A stretch of DNA of 64,000 bases from Methanosarcina sp. UBA293. GTDB taxonomy: Archaea > Halobacteriota > Methanosarcinia > Methanosarcinales > Methanosarcinaceae. Below are positions 26,488-35,427 of this stretch, one piece after another. The stretch spans positions 91,922 through 155,921 of the forward strand of contig DALS01000055.1 in the NCBI GenBank assembly GCA_002499445.1, written 5' to 3'. How positions within the stretch are numbered: position 1 is the first letter of the stretch; each line of letters starts with the position of its first letter. The position numbers and the translations under genes were made by a program. The notes under the pieces are model-generated. The model worked only from the letters and a program-made list of their open reading frames with translations. It searched no databases and was not told the DNA's origin.

Positions 26488-26532
26488 GTGAATCGAATGG
26501 TTTGGCCTGAAAAACAGGGAGATTTATTCTGA
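26488..26532 (+). CDS. Possible 14-codon leader peptide
   Basis: A GTG frame (MNRMVWPEKQGDLF) starts 6 bases after the G-run at 26475-26481. The matching stretch of leader B keeps FWPEK but has stop codons and no start, so the peptide is not conserved. Low confidence. Confidence 0.25.
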   Translation: MNRMVWPEKQGDLF

Positions 26533-26546
26533 ATCCCTTATTTACA
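26501..26546 (+). promoter_or_regulatory. Conserved leader block A
   Basis: This block, TTTGGCCTGAAAAA to CTTATTTACA, recurs at 29365-29410 ahead of gene B with few changes. It sits in the untranslated leader, so it may be an RNA element or simply a young duplication. Confidence 0.5.
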
Positions 26547-26700
26547 CATTTGATCGGGTTCAAGTAGCTTTTGCTATGAATAATTTTTCCAGAATATTCT
26601 CTATGGCTTTAGTTCGGAGAGTGGATACTATTTGAAAATTCTTGTCCGATGTATGGAAAACAGGCGAATAAGTTTTTATGAAATCTTCCAGGTGATAGCG

Positions 26701-28704
26701 ATGCTAAAAAGAAAATTAGGGATTTTTCTCTTGATCGGTTGCTTTATTCTTGCAAGCGTTCCTACCGCTTTATGCAGAAGTCCTGCACCAATTGTTTATG
26801 TTGCAGGAGATGGGAGTGGTGATTTCAACTGCGATGGAAAAGACGATCATGTGCAGATAAATCAGGCTCTAAAGTTTGTAGCGGATAATTCTAAATATAC
26901 AACTGTCTACCTTAAAGGACCTTTTACGTACGTTATTAATGATACTCTTTTAATCGGCAGCAATACCATTCTTGAAGGGGACTCGACTGCTGTGATCAAA
27001 CTGGCTAATAATGCAAACTGGCCTACAATGAAACCATTGATCAAGCAGATGAGCAGTTCTGGAAATGATAATATTATAATAAGGGGGTTCGAAGTTAACG
27101 CAAATCATAATGGAAATCTCAAAGTTTCTAAAGGCAAGGGATATTACAATATAATGTATTTAACTTACTGTAAAAACATAAAAGTATACAATATGTATAT
27201 GCACGATGGTCACGGGGATGGGCTGAGGGTAAAATACGGTGAAAACATTCAGTTTTACAATAACAAAATTTCTATGCTTGGGCATGATGGCCTATTTGTA
27301 AGTGAGTGTAAGAATGTAGAGGCCTGGAACAATAAAATAGTTTGCAGAACTAATAGTGGACTTAGGGTATGGAATTCTAACAAAGTAAAACTGCACGATA
27401 ACGAAATTGATTCTTTATATTACCAGTGTACAGGCGGCCCAGGTATCCAGATCGAGAAGTCTGCAGGTGTTATGGATAGTATCGAAATTTACAATAACAT
27501 ATTGCATGATACTTATGGGCCTGGAATCTGGATTTTCAACTATGATACTTCTGCTACCAAAGAACAGGGGAAAAACATCCGTATTCATCACAATATTTTC
27601 TACAACACAGGCACTAATACTGGAATTTCCTGGACAGGGGGAATTGTAGTCAGTGGATTCCATGACACCCTTATCGAAAATAATGTTTTTGACGGCGCAT
27701 ATCATGCTGCTATTGTTCACATGTATCCAGAAGTTTATTCTCCGAGCTACTCATCAAAATCCGGATACACTACCACTGTCCGTAACAATATTATTGTAAA
27801 TACCCAGTCGCGTATAAAAAATCCAAGTGGAACTGGATATGGAGTGGTCAATTATCTCACCAAGAACCATAAATTTGTGCTGGAAAATAACTGCCTTTAC
27901 AATAATGCAGCTGGCAATTATAAGAGCTGCACATCGAAATCTGATATCTACTTAAACCCATTATTTGTAAACCCGAAAAGCCGTGATTATCACCTTCAGT
28001 CAGCTGCAGGCCACTGGGATGGAAAAAAATGGGTTAAGGATAAAATGAACTCTCCCTGTATTGATGCCGGATATGTATATTCAGACTATTCTAATGAACT
28101 GAAACCCAATGGAAACAGAATTAACATAGGAAGATATGGAAATACAAAGTATGCGTCCCTCTCACCAACTTCACGAGTAAAGACCGTACAGTCCTCATTA
28201 GTGGGTTTGGTTCCAGAGGTTGCAGATGAGACTGAAGAAAATCTGAATTCTACGGTGGAAATTTTTGGCGAGGATGAAGATTACTTCACATATTCAAATC
28301 TTTCTGTTGACGTTGAACCGGCTCCAGTTATAAATTCTATTCCTGGAGCTATAGTTAAAATCGGTGAAAATTTGAACTTTACTGTGAAAACTTCTAATAT
28401 GAATGGAGACTGCCTGATATATTCAGCTTCAAACCTTCCCATAGGTGCAAGTTTTGACCGGAAAATAGGGCTCTTTAGCTGGACGCCCGCAAACGGGCAG
28501 GAAGGGCTTTACACCATATTTTTTGAAATGAGTGATGGGGTGTTCAATAATTCAGAGGTTGCAACAATAAGTGTAGTTAAAGAGGTCCCTTTGAATCTCT
28601 CTGACACAACATTCGACAGCTACCTTTATGAATTCTCTTCTGAAGATCTCAGTTTGATTTCTTCGTCTCTTGCATCAGAGGAGGGAGATTGTAGAAATAA
28701 ATGA
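26701..28704 (+). CDS. Disaggregatase-family beta-helix protein A, with Ig-like tail
   Basis: The ATG at 26701 sits behind AGGTGAT; the same ribosome-site and start layout precedes the 57201 gene. An open TTG at 26632 would add 23 residues. The 667-residue product has a signal peptide (MLKRKLGIFLLIGCFILAS), then the right-handed beta-helix of the disaggregatase family from YVAGDGSGDFNCDGKDD to about residue 430. This is rich in NNxI turns and contains MHDGHGDGLRVKYGENIQFY. The SPCIDAG/NGNRINIGRYGNT segment closes it. The tail (about 550-645) is a cadherin/He_PIG-like fold with NLPIGASFDRKIGLFSWTPA. It lacks the DNRLRE repeat of its paralogues. The family includes the M. mazei enzyme that splits cell aggregates by cutting matrix polysaccharide. 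Activity here is inferred. Confidence 0.85.
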   Translation: MLKRKLGIFLLIGCFILASVPTALCRSPAPIVYVAGDGSGDFNCDGKDDHVQINQALKFVADNSKYTTVYLKGPFTYVINDTLLIGSNTILEGDSTAVIKLANNANWPTMKPLIKQMSSSGNDNIIIRGFEVNANHNGNLKVSKGKGYYNIMYLTYCKNIKVYNMYMHDGHGDGLRVKYGENIQFYNNKISMLGHDGLFVSECKNVEAWNNKIVCRTNSGLRVWNSNKVKLHDNEIDSLYYQCTGGPGIQIEKSAGVMDSIEIYNNILHDTYGPGIWIFNYDTSATKEQGKNIRIHHNIFYNTGTNTGISWTGGIVVSGFHDTLIENNVFDGAYHAAIVHMYPEVYSPSYSSKSGYTTTVRNNIIVNTQSRIKNPSGTGYGVVNYLTKNHKFVLENNCLYNNAAGNYKSCTSKSDIYLNPLFVNPKSRDYHLQSAAGHWDGKKWVKDKMNSPCIDAGYVYSDYSNELKPNGNRINIGRYGNTKYASLSPTSRVKTVQSSLVGLVPEVADETEENLNSTVEIFGEDEDYFTYSNLSVDVEPAPVINSIPGAIVKIGENLNFTVKTSNMNGDCLIYSASNLPIGASFDRKIGLFSWTPANGQEGLYTIFFEMSDGVFNNSEVATISVVKEVPLNLSDTTFDSYLYEFSSEDLSLISSSLASEEGDCRNK

Positions 28705-29493
28705 TATATTTAGTAAACCTATGAGGTGTTTAAATGTTCATGGTCGATTTAGTAAAATAGTTTTAAATCCATCTCATAACTATTTTTATTTTTTGTCAAT
28801 GAGTTTCAAAACATTTCTACTATTGGAGGTCAACTAACTGATTATTTGAGATTCAAATCAACAGTTGGGAGTTTTTGGATTAACTCATCGCTAAAACCAT
28901 TCTGGAAACTCATGATGCAAGCAGTTTTATGAATTCTACGTAATCAGAAATGGGTTTTATGATGAGCTTGTAATCTATATTTCTAGACTTTGGGAAAATA
29001 TTATTTTTAAATACTTTATATAATTACTTTTGATATTTTTATCGTTTCTATTATAGGAACAAAAACAAAATTTTCTTCTGTTAGTATTTAAACGTTGTAG
29101 AAGGTGAAGATCTGAAGTTTCTTTCGGAAAATTCTCAATTCATCATAAATTTTAATAATCGTCTTTTGATTTGGCTTTTTTCACTCTAAACCCATATAAT
29201 CTCATTAAAGTGGAAGAACATATTAAAAATTTATAAAAATTACACAAATACTTTTATAATATAATGCTCTAAGTTATAATGCTGACTATAGAAATTTAAT
29301 TGTATACTTAAAATAAATTTATTAATTATGTTTTCATGGGGGGGGACTTAGGTAAATTAGAGGTTTTGGCCTGAAAAATAGGTAGACTTATTCCGAATCT
29401 CTTATTTACAGTATCGTGAATTTATTAGCTACTGCTATGGATAGTCCTTCATGATTGTTTCTATAGTCTTGAATTTCAGGGAGTGGATACTAT
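28705..29493. other. Intergenic and leader region before protein B
   Basis: The first 500 bases show nothing I can name. From about 29220 the sequence matches leader A, with a TATA box at 29249-29265, an 8-G run at 29338-29345, a conserved block at 29365-29410 and GGGAGTGGATACTATTTG at the start site. Confidence 0.55.
29365..29410 (+). promoter_or_regulatory. Conserved leader block B
   Basis: Counterpart of the 26501-26546 block, in the same place between an upstream G-run and the start. The leader peptide frame seen in copy A is interrupted here. Confidence 0.5.
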
Positions 29494-31746
29494 TTGAAAA
29501 ATCTTATTCAATATATTGGAAATAAACTAATAAATTTAAGCAAACTTTTGATAAGTAGTAATAAATTTTGTGGAGATGTTAGTACCTCGCCACATAAATA
29601 TCTATCCAATAAAACAAATAGCGTATCCAATTATGGTAAACCCAAGGTAACTACGACAATAATAAGAGGATTAGGGATTTTTCTCTTGATCGGTTGCCTT
29701 ATTCTTGCAAGCGTTTCTACCGCTTTATGCAGAAGTCCTGCACCAATTGTTTATGTTGCAGGAGATGGGAGTGGTGATTTCAACTGTGATGGAAGAGATG
29801 ATCATGTGCAGATAAATCAGGCTCTAAAATTCGTGGCAGATAACCCGGATTACACCACTGTTTACCTCAAAGGGCCTTTTACGTACGTTATTAATGATAC
29901 TCTTTTAATCGGCAGCAATACCATTCTTGAAGGGGACTCGACTGCTGTGATCAAACTGGTTGATAATGCAAGCTGGCCTACAATGAAACCATTGATCAAG
30001 CAAATGAGCAGTTCTGGAAATGATAATATTATAATAAGAGGGTTCGAGGTTGACGGAAACCATGACAATAACACCCAGTTCGCCAAAGGTAAAGGGTATT
30101 TCAATATTATCTACTTCCTTTACTGCAAGAACGTATCCGTATACGATATGTATATGCATGATGGGCACGGGGATGGGCTGAGGATAAAATATGGTGAAAA
30201 CATTCAGTTTTACAATAACAAAATTTCTATGCTTGGACACGATGGACTTTATGCTATTGATTGCCAGAACATAGAAGCCTGGAATAACACAATAACTTGC
30301 AGGACTAACAGCGCCCTTAGAGTATGGAACTCAAATAATGTAAAATTCCATGACAATTTTATTGATTCTTTCTACCACTGGAGCGCAGGCGGGCCAGGAA
30401 TTCAGCTTGAGAGATCTGCTGGGAACATGAATAATATCGAGATCTACGATAATGTAATTACAAACACCTATGGTCCGGGCATTTGGCTTATTGGAACTGC
30501 AGGGGCATATGATAAAAGTTTGTCAAATGTACATATCCACCATAACACTTTTTATGGTTCTGGCACTAACCCGAGCATCGAGTGGGTGGGAGGCGTTCTT
30601 GGGAGTGGGTTCCACAATGTTCTGATTGAAAATAATGTTTTTGATGGAGTTCACAATGCGGCAGTTGTAAATATGTACATGACTGACGACAATGCCGGTC
30701 CCTCAGGTACAGGGTTCACAACTACTGTCCGTAATAATATAATGATAAACACTGTGCTGCGCACAAAGAACGCTGCAGAAACAGGGTATGGAGTGGTTAA
30801 TCACCTTACTCACTCCCACAACATTGTAATGGAAAATAACTGCCTTTACAACAACACTGCTGGGGACTATAAAAATGTCAGATCAACAAGCGATATCTAT
30901 GCAGACCCTCTTTTTGCAGACCAAGGCTTACATGATTATCACCTCCAGTCGACATCAGGTCGCTGGAATGGAGAAACATGGGTAAGGGACCTTGTAACCT
31001 CTCCCTGCATTGATGCCGGGCATCCAGATTCTGATTATTCAAAGGAGCCTGAAGATAATGGAAACAGGATCAATATTGGAAGACATGGAAACACTGCATA
31101 CGCATCTCTTTCAGGGATTGCTCCTATCACATCTCCCGAAGAGTCTCTAGAGCCTGTACCATCTCCTGAGGAATCCTCAGTTTTTAGAGTATACGAAAGC
31201 CGTCTCCGTGAAGCCTCCTCTGATGTAGTCTACCAGAACAGTCCTTTTATTGATGTCGGTGGTATGAGTGTTGGCAGGTATCGGAATGTAATGTCTTTTG
31301 ATCTGAGCAAGTACAATACTTCTACTGAAGTTACTAAAGCTACCTTATCTCTTTTCTGGTATTATCCTGCAGGAAACTTAAGACCTGAAGATACCGTGCT
31401 CGAGGTTTACAGGCCTGCTGCCTGGAATCCAGAATATGTTAGCTGGAACAACCGGGACCGAGGAGTTGCATGGAATAATGTCGGAGGAGACTGGTACGAC
31501 AAAAACGGTATTCTTCAGGGTAACACACCTTATGCTACACTCACCTTAAAAGGCAACACTTTACCTGACAACAGGTATTATGAGCTTGATGTAACTGAGC
31601 TTGTAAATGATTATGTCAGCGGAAAGTACGAAAACACGGGTTTCCTTATAAAATCCCGTGGCGAAAGTAACGATTATATTGCCTTCTACAGCAGTGACTG
31701 TGGAAACGAAAATCAGGTGCCAAAACTAAATTTAATTTACAACTAA
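29494..31746 (+). CDS. Disaggregatase-family beta-helix protein B, with disaggregatase repeat
   Basis: The TTG start has GGGAGTGGAT upstream. The 750-residue product has an unusual 60-residue head before the membrane anchor (IRGLGIFLLIGCLILASVS). The beta-helix follows (about 85-500, with AGDGSGDFNCDGRDD and GHDGLYAIDCQNIEAWNN), then SPCIDAG and NGNRINIGRHGNT. The last 185 residues are the disaggregatase-related repeat (Pfam PF06848 type): SRLREASSDVVYQNSPFIDV, LFWYYPAGNLRPEDTVLEVYRP, GGDWYDKNGILQGNTPYA and DVTELVNDYV. The family is linked with cleavage of methanochondroitin. It is extracellular. It lies in tandem with protein A and shares its leader and long DNA tracts. Confidence 0.88.
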   Translation: MKNLIQYIGNKLINLSKLLISSNKFCGDVSTSPHKYLSNKTNSVSNYGKPKVTTTIIRGLGIFLLIGCLILASVSTALCRSPAPIVYVAGDGSGDFNCDGRDDHVQINQALKFVADNPDYTTVYLKGPFTYVINDTLLIGSNTILEGDSTAVIKLVDNASWPTMKPLIKQMSSSGNDNIIIRGFEVDGNHDNNTQFAKGKGYFNIIYFLYCKNVSVYDMYMHDGHGDGLRIKYGENIQFYNNKISMLGHDGLYAIDCQNIEAWNNTITCRTNSALRVWNSNNVKFHDNFIDSFYHWSAGGPGIQLERSAGNMNNIEIYDNVITNTYGPGIWLIGTAGAYDKSLSNVHIHHNTFYGSGTNPSIEWVGGVLGSGFHNVLIENNVFDGVHNAAVVNMYMTDDNAGPSGTGFTTTVRNNIMINTVLRTKNAAETGYGVVNHLTHSHNIVMENNCLYNNTAGDYKNVRSTSDIYADPLFADQGLHDYHLQSTSGRWNGETWVRDLVTSPCIDAGHPDSDYSKEPEDNGNRINIGRHGNTAYASLSGIAPITSPEESLEPVPSPEESSVFRVYESRLREASSDVVYQNSPFIDVGGMSVGRYRNVMSFDLSKYNTSTEVTKATLSLFWYYPAGNLRPEDTVLEVYRPAAWNPEYVSWNNRDRGVAWNNVGGDWYDKNGILQGNTPYATLTLKGNTLPDNRYYELDVTELVNDYVSGKYENTGFLIKSRGESNDYIAFYSSDCGNENQVPKLNLIYN

Positions 31747-32068
31747 GGTTATATTCTTAAAGGAGATTTCCATTACTTCCGATCTGAGAACAAGGTTCTG
31801 AGGTTGGATGTTTTGACTTCTCCTTCTATTACATGAAAAATATATTACATGAAAATATGTGAGTTTAAAGAATTCCCAGTAGAGCTCATTTTCAAATTTC
31901 AGCATCGAAATAGTTTTGAAATAAGCTAGTAAAGAAAACTTTTTTAAACAGAATATGTTAGCTCCTAATTTCCTTTAAGAATTAATTTTATTAGTCTTCC
32001 AAGCTTATCTACTCTTTAAAAAATTTAATATCCATGTTCAAGATATTTTTTAAATCTATATCTATCAT

Positions 32069-32112
32069 ATGTAAGTTTTAATTGCATTTTATGTAAGTTT
32101 TAATTGCATTTT
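32069..32112. repeat. 22-bp perfect tandem repeat
   Basis: Two exact adjacent copies (32069-32090 and 32091-32112) of a unit starting ATGTAAGTTTTAATTGC. Noncoding; probably slippage. Confidence 0.9.
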
Positions 32113-32299
32113 CTACTGAGCCAAAGTTTTTTGTTTTCTGGATTTATCTGACTCATTTGCTTCCAAGAAACTTCACTTATATTTCATACTAAACTTTTAC
32201 CAAGATTTATCCAAACGCAAAGGTTTTTATCTTTTGTAGAAATCTCTTACCGGGGTTAGTTGGAGCTTAGTTTTTGTTGAGGGGCGGTGTAAAAAAAAT

Positions 32300-32455
32300 A
32301 TGTATGATGTTAACGCTGAATGTGATATCGAAACTTTCGAATTTAAATTAAAGGCACTATGTATGAATGAAACTTATTATGATATAGTTATAAATAGAGC
32401 CTCTACGAAGAAGTTGGAAACTGAGCAGTTTGATCGACATTTAAAAATATTTTAA
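32300..32455 (+). CDS. Possible 51-residue small protein
   Basis: An ATG frame with GGGGCGGTG about 9-17 bases upstream and a TAA stop. The product is charged (MYDVNAECDIETFEFKLKAL at the start), with a plausible helix-rich composition and no TM. I do not recognise it. It lies 118 bases before the flippase gene, on the same strand, and could be a small regulatory protein or chance. Confidence 0.35.
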   Translation: MYDVNAECDIETFEFKLKALCMNETYYDIVINRASTKKLETEQFDRHLKIF

Positions 32456-32572
32456 TACTAAATTTGGGTAGTAAATAGGGTAGATAGGGTAGAATCTTAA
32501 GGAAAACTTTAATAAAGTACTATTCATAATTCCTTTAATCAAAATATAAAAACGGAATTTTTTAAAGGTGAT

Positions 32573-34042
32573 ATGGTGTCATATCAAAAGTTTGCAAAGG
32601 ATGTTGGTTTTATCGGGACAGTCCAGGTACTTACAAGCCTGGGTACTTTCTTCCTGCTTCCGATAATCACAAAAACCCTTGGAACCTATGATTATGGACT
32701 CTGGGCCCAGATTAATATCACTGTATCTCTTATCGCTCCTCTTGCTTTGATGGGCCTTTCTATGGGGTTTGTAAGATTTTTATCCTCTGAAACTGAAACC
32801 AAAATAATAAGGGAAGCAGTATATTCCATTCTCTTTTTTGTAATGGTATCCGGTTTTTTGGCTTCATTTTTACTCTATACTTTTGCAGAGCCTCTTGCAA
32901 CTTTCGGTTTCAAAGACCCTGAGGCAACTTATTTTGTCAAGGCGGGTTCTCTTTTAATTCTTCTGAATGTAATCGAGTCTATATCTCTTTTTTATTTCAG
33001 AGTTTTTAGGCAGATCAAGAAATTTTCTTACTTAACTCTTTTTGAAACGTTTGGAAAATTATTCTTAATCCTCGTGCTTCTTGAAATGGGATATGGGCTT
33101 CTTGGTGTAATAGCAGCTACCTTACTTGTACAGGGTACTATCTTTTTAATTTCCCTTCTGATTATTATATCACAGATAGGATTCGTTATTCCTAGGTTTA
33201 CTTACATGAAAGAGTATTTGCAATTTTCTCTGCCACTAACCCCTAATTCACTTATAAGATGGGTTACAGAGTCAAGTGACAGATATATGGTTACTTACTT
33301 TCTTGGCCTTGGAAGTGTGGGTGTATATTCGGCAGCCTGCTCAATTGGCAACCTTATACAACTTTTTGTAACTCCTCTTCAGCTTATTCTCCTTCCTGAG
33401 CTCTCAAAGTTATTTGATGAAAAGAAAATGGATGAAGTAAGAATATATATGTCTCATTCTCTGAGATATTTTCTTCTTATCTCAATTCCTGCAGTTTTTG
33501 GACTTTCAGCTCTTGCAAAACCGTTGCTTGGGATCCTTACTACCGAAGATTTTCTTTCGGGCTGGTTTGTAATCCCCATTATCGCTTTTTCTGGTATTCT
33601 GGCAGGAATCTTCCAAATATTTGTCAATACAATGTTCCTCATTAAGCAAACGAAAATTACGACTTACATCAATATTGTTGCAGCAGTTTCTAATGTATTG
33701 ATCAACTTTTTTCTGATACCTTCTGTTGGAATTGTCGGAGCTTCACTGTCAACCTTATTCTCTTACTTTTTAATGGCTGCACTTTGCATGCATATATCTT
33801 TAAAACACTTTAATTTTGACTTTTATTTTCAGGATATTGCAAAAAGTGTTCTGTCCTCAATGGCTATGTATCTTTTTGTTTCCTACTTCGTTATCTCAAG
33901 TATCTTAGAGCTTTTCGAGATTGCAGGCGTGGGCGTACTTATCTATCTGGTTATGATGTTCTTAGTGGGCGGTTTCAGCGACCATGAGCTTTCTTTAATA
34001 AGAAGGTATATATTCAGAGTCAAAAGCGAAGTCAAACAATAA
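32573..34042 (+). CDS. Wzx-like polysaccharide flippase 2
   Basis: This 489-residue PST-family exporter has about 14 TM helices. The N-terminus FAKDVGFIGTVQVLTSLGTF and PIITKTLGTYDYGLWAQINI is typical, and a SLPLTPNSLIRWVTESSDRYMV segment matches the archaeal Wzx subgroup. It is distant from the other two flippases in the window, which resemble each other more. It probably exports a different lipid-linked glycan. AAAGGTGAT lies immediately before the ATG, so a GTG one codon on is possible too. The gene precedes the convergent epimerase by 58 bases. Confidence 0.9.
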   Translation: MVSYQKFAKDVGFIGTVQVLTSLGTFFLLPIITKTLGTYDYGLWAQINITVSLIAPLALMGLSMGFVRFLSSETETKIIREAVYSILFFVMVSGFLASFLLYTFAEPLATFGFKDPEATYFVKAGSLLILLNVIESISLFYFRVFRQIKKFSYLTLFETFGKLFLILVLLEMGYGLLGVIAATLLVQGTIFLISLLIIISQIGFVIPRFTYMKEYLQFSLPLTPNSLIRWVTESSDRYMVTYFLGLGSVGVYSAACSIGNLIQLFVTPLQLILLPELSKLFDEKKMDEVRIYMSHSLRYFLLISIPAVFGLSALAKPLLGILTTEDFLSGWFVIPIIAFSGILAGIFQIFVNTMFLIKQTKITTYINIVAAVSNVLINFFLIPSVGIVGASLSTLFSYFLMAALCMHISLKHFNFDFYFQDIAKSVLSSMAMYLFVSYFVISSILELFEIAGVGVLIYLVMMFLVGGFSDHELSLIRRYIFRVKSEVKQ

Positions 34043-34100
34043 TTAGCCTTATAACAATTAATTCCTGGGTTAAGCTAATTTCAGAAAAATTGGGTAAAAG

Positions 34101-35060
34101 TTATTCTACCAACTCTTCCTCAAGTAATGCCCTCACGGTCTCTCTCACGCTTCTCTCTGATGTATAGACTGGCTTCCAGCCCAAACTCTTCATATTTTCA
34201 ATCCCTAACCTCATCTTCGGGACATCCCCTTTCCAGCCCCTGCTCCCTCCGGTATAGATAAATTCAACATCAGAAAGTCCCATCTCTTCCATAACAGCTT
34301 TTCCTATCTCTGTAGCACTGATGGTATCCTCGGAGCCAATGTTGAAAATATTTACATATTTTTCGCTGTTCTTTATTAAAAACAATATAGCATCAACGCA
34401 TTCCGATACATGAAGGTAGGATTTTTCCTGCTTGCCATCTCCCAGGATTTCCAGCAGATTGGAATTTCTTCGCAGTTTTTTTATGAAGTCAACCGTAATT
34501 CCATGTCTACTGCGTGGGCCAACGATGTTTGCAAAGCGAAATATCCAGGCTTGCATATCGAAGGTATGGGAATATGAAGTAATAAAGGCTTCACAGGCCA
34601 GTTTGGAAGCACCATAAAGAGATATAGGAATAAGAGGGCCATACTCTTCCGGAGTAGGCATAATGCTTGCATCCCCATAAACCGTTGAAGTGGAAGTAAA
34701 CGCAATTTTTTTAGTATTGTTTTTCCTCATAGCTTCCAGAATGTTATAGGTTGCCAGAATATTCTGGTCTAGATGAACTCTGGTATCTGAAGCTCCAAGT
34801 CTGACATCAGGATTTGCAGCTACATGGCAAACAAGGTCAATGTCTTTGCAGGCTTTTTCTATCGCCTCCTGGTCAAGAAGGTCTCCTTTTATCAGGGTAA
34901 AGTCCGGGTTTTCAAGATGATTCTTTACAAATTCTATTTTTCCTGAGCTCAGGTTATCAAAAACAGTAACTCTGTTTCCTTTTTCTATAAGACGATCTAC
35001 CAGGTGGCTCCCTATAAAACCGGCTCCTCCTGTCACAAGTATTCTATTCTCGGTAGACAT
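34101..35060 (-). CDS. NAD-dependent UDP-sugar 4-epimerase (GalE/Gne-like)
   Basis: The ATG at 35060 (MSTENRILVTGG) has GGAG about 9-12 bases upstream; a longer frame opens at 35090. The 319-residue SDR enzyme has GGAGFIGSH (NAD binding), FDNLSSG, the STSTVYGD active-site serine/threonine and YGASK catalytic pair, and the FRFANIVGPR phrase of the archaeal UDP-glucose 4-epimerase group. It likely interconverts UDP-Glc/UDP-Gal or UDP-GlcNAc/UDP-GalNAc. In this cluster a UDP-GalNAc supply would fit a methanochondroitin-type polymer, but the substrate is inferred from context. The UDP-glucose dehydrogenase lies upstream on the same strand. Confidence 0.88.
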   Translation of the reverse strand: MSTENRILVTGGAGFIGSHLVDRLIEKGNRVTVFDNLSSGKIEFVKNHLENPDFTLIKGDLLDQEAIEKACKDIDLVCHVAANPDVRLGASDTRVHLDQNILATYNILEAMRKNNTKKIAFTSTSTVYGDASIMPTPEEYGPLIPISLYGASKLACEAFITSYSHTFDMQAWIFRFANIVGPRSRHGITVDFIKKLRRNSNLLEILGDGKQEKSYLHVSECVDAILFLIKNSEKYVNIFNIGSEDTISATEIGKAVMEEMGLSDVEFIYTGGSRGWKGDVPKMRLGIENMKSLGWKPVYTSERSVRETVRALLEEELVE

Positions 35061-35090
35061 GAAAAATTCTCCAGACAATCTATTTCTCAT

Positions 35091-35427
35091 TAATATTTTT
35101 TACTGTCTTAAAGTAGTCAGGGAGTATATAACTTTAGTCAGGAAATATTTAATTTTAGTCAAGAAGTATTTAACTTCATCCTTTGTATGAGACTGGTTAA
35201 ATAACAAGAGATAATTAAAGATGTTATGGTTGAAAAACACTTTAACTCAACTGTAGAAATAACCTTCCCATAGACTTTCTTTTTATCAGAGTATTTTTTG
35301 ACCGTTAAAAAAAGCACTTATTCCGGTGCAGGTTTAAGGGACGCGTCTCCGCCTACTACCAAGTCCATGCCTACTAAAATAAATAATCTAAAATAAATAA
35401 ACTAAAATAAAATGATTTCTGCTGATT
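35091..35427. other. Intergenic gap with short AT repeats
   Basis: Holds three near-copies of CTAAAATAAATAA at about 35373-35412 next to the dehydrogenase stop. Nothing else recognised. Confidence 0.6.

Larger units (their letters stand above)
26237..26700. other. Long leader region of the first disaggregatase-family gene
   Basis: Holds a TATA box (26361-26375), a 16-bp direct repeat pair, a G-run, a conserved leader block and a possible 14-codon leader peptide. Much of it is alike in the leader of the 29494 gene. Confidence 0.6.
31747..32572. other. Intergenic region with a tandem repeat and a possible small gene
   Basis: Contains a perfect 22-bp tandem repeat (32069-32112) and a 51-codon frame (32300-32455). 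Otherwise AT-rich with no further feature seen. Confidence 0.55.

Noticed and set aside
26632..26700. TTG start adding 23 residues to disaggregatase-family protein A
   Set aside because: The ATG at 26701 has AGGTGAT and the same layout as the 57201 gene. The TTG remains possible because gene B uses the equivalent one.
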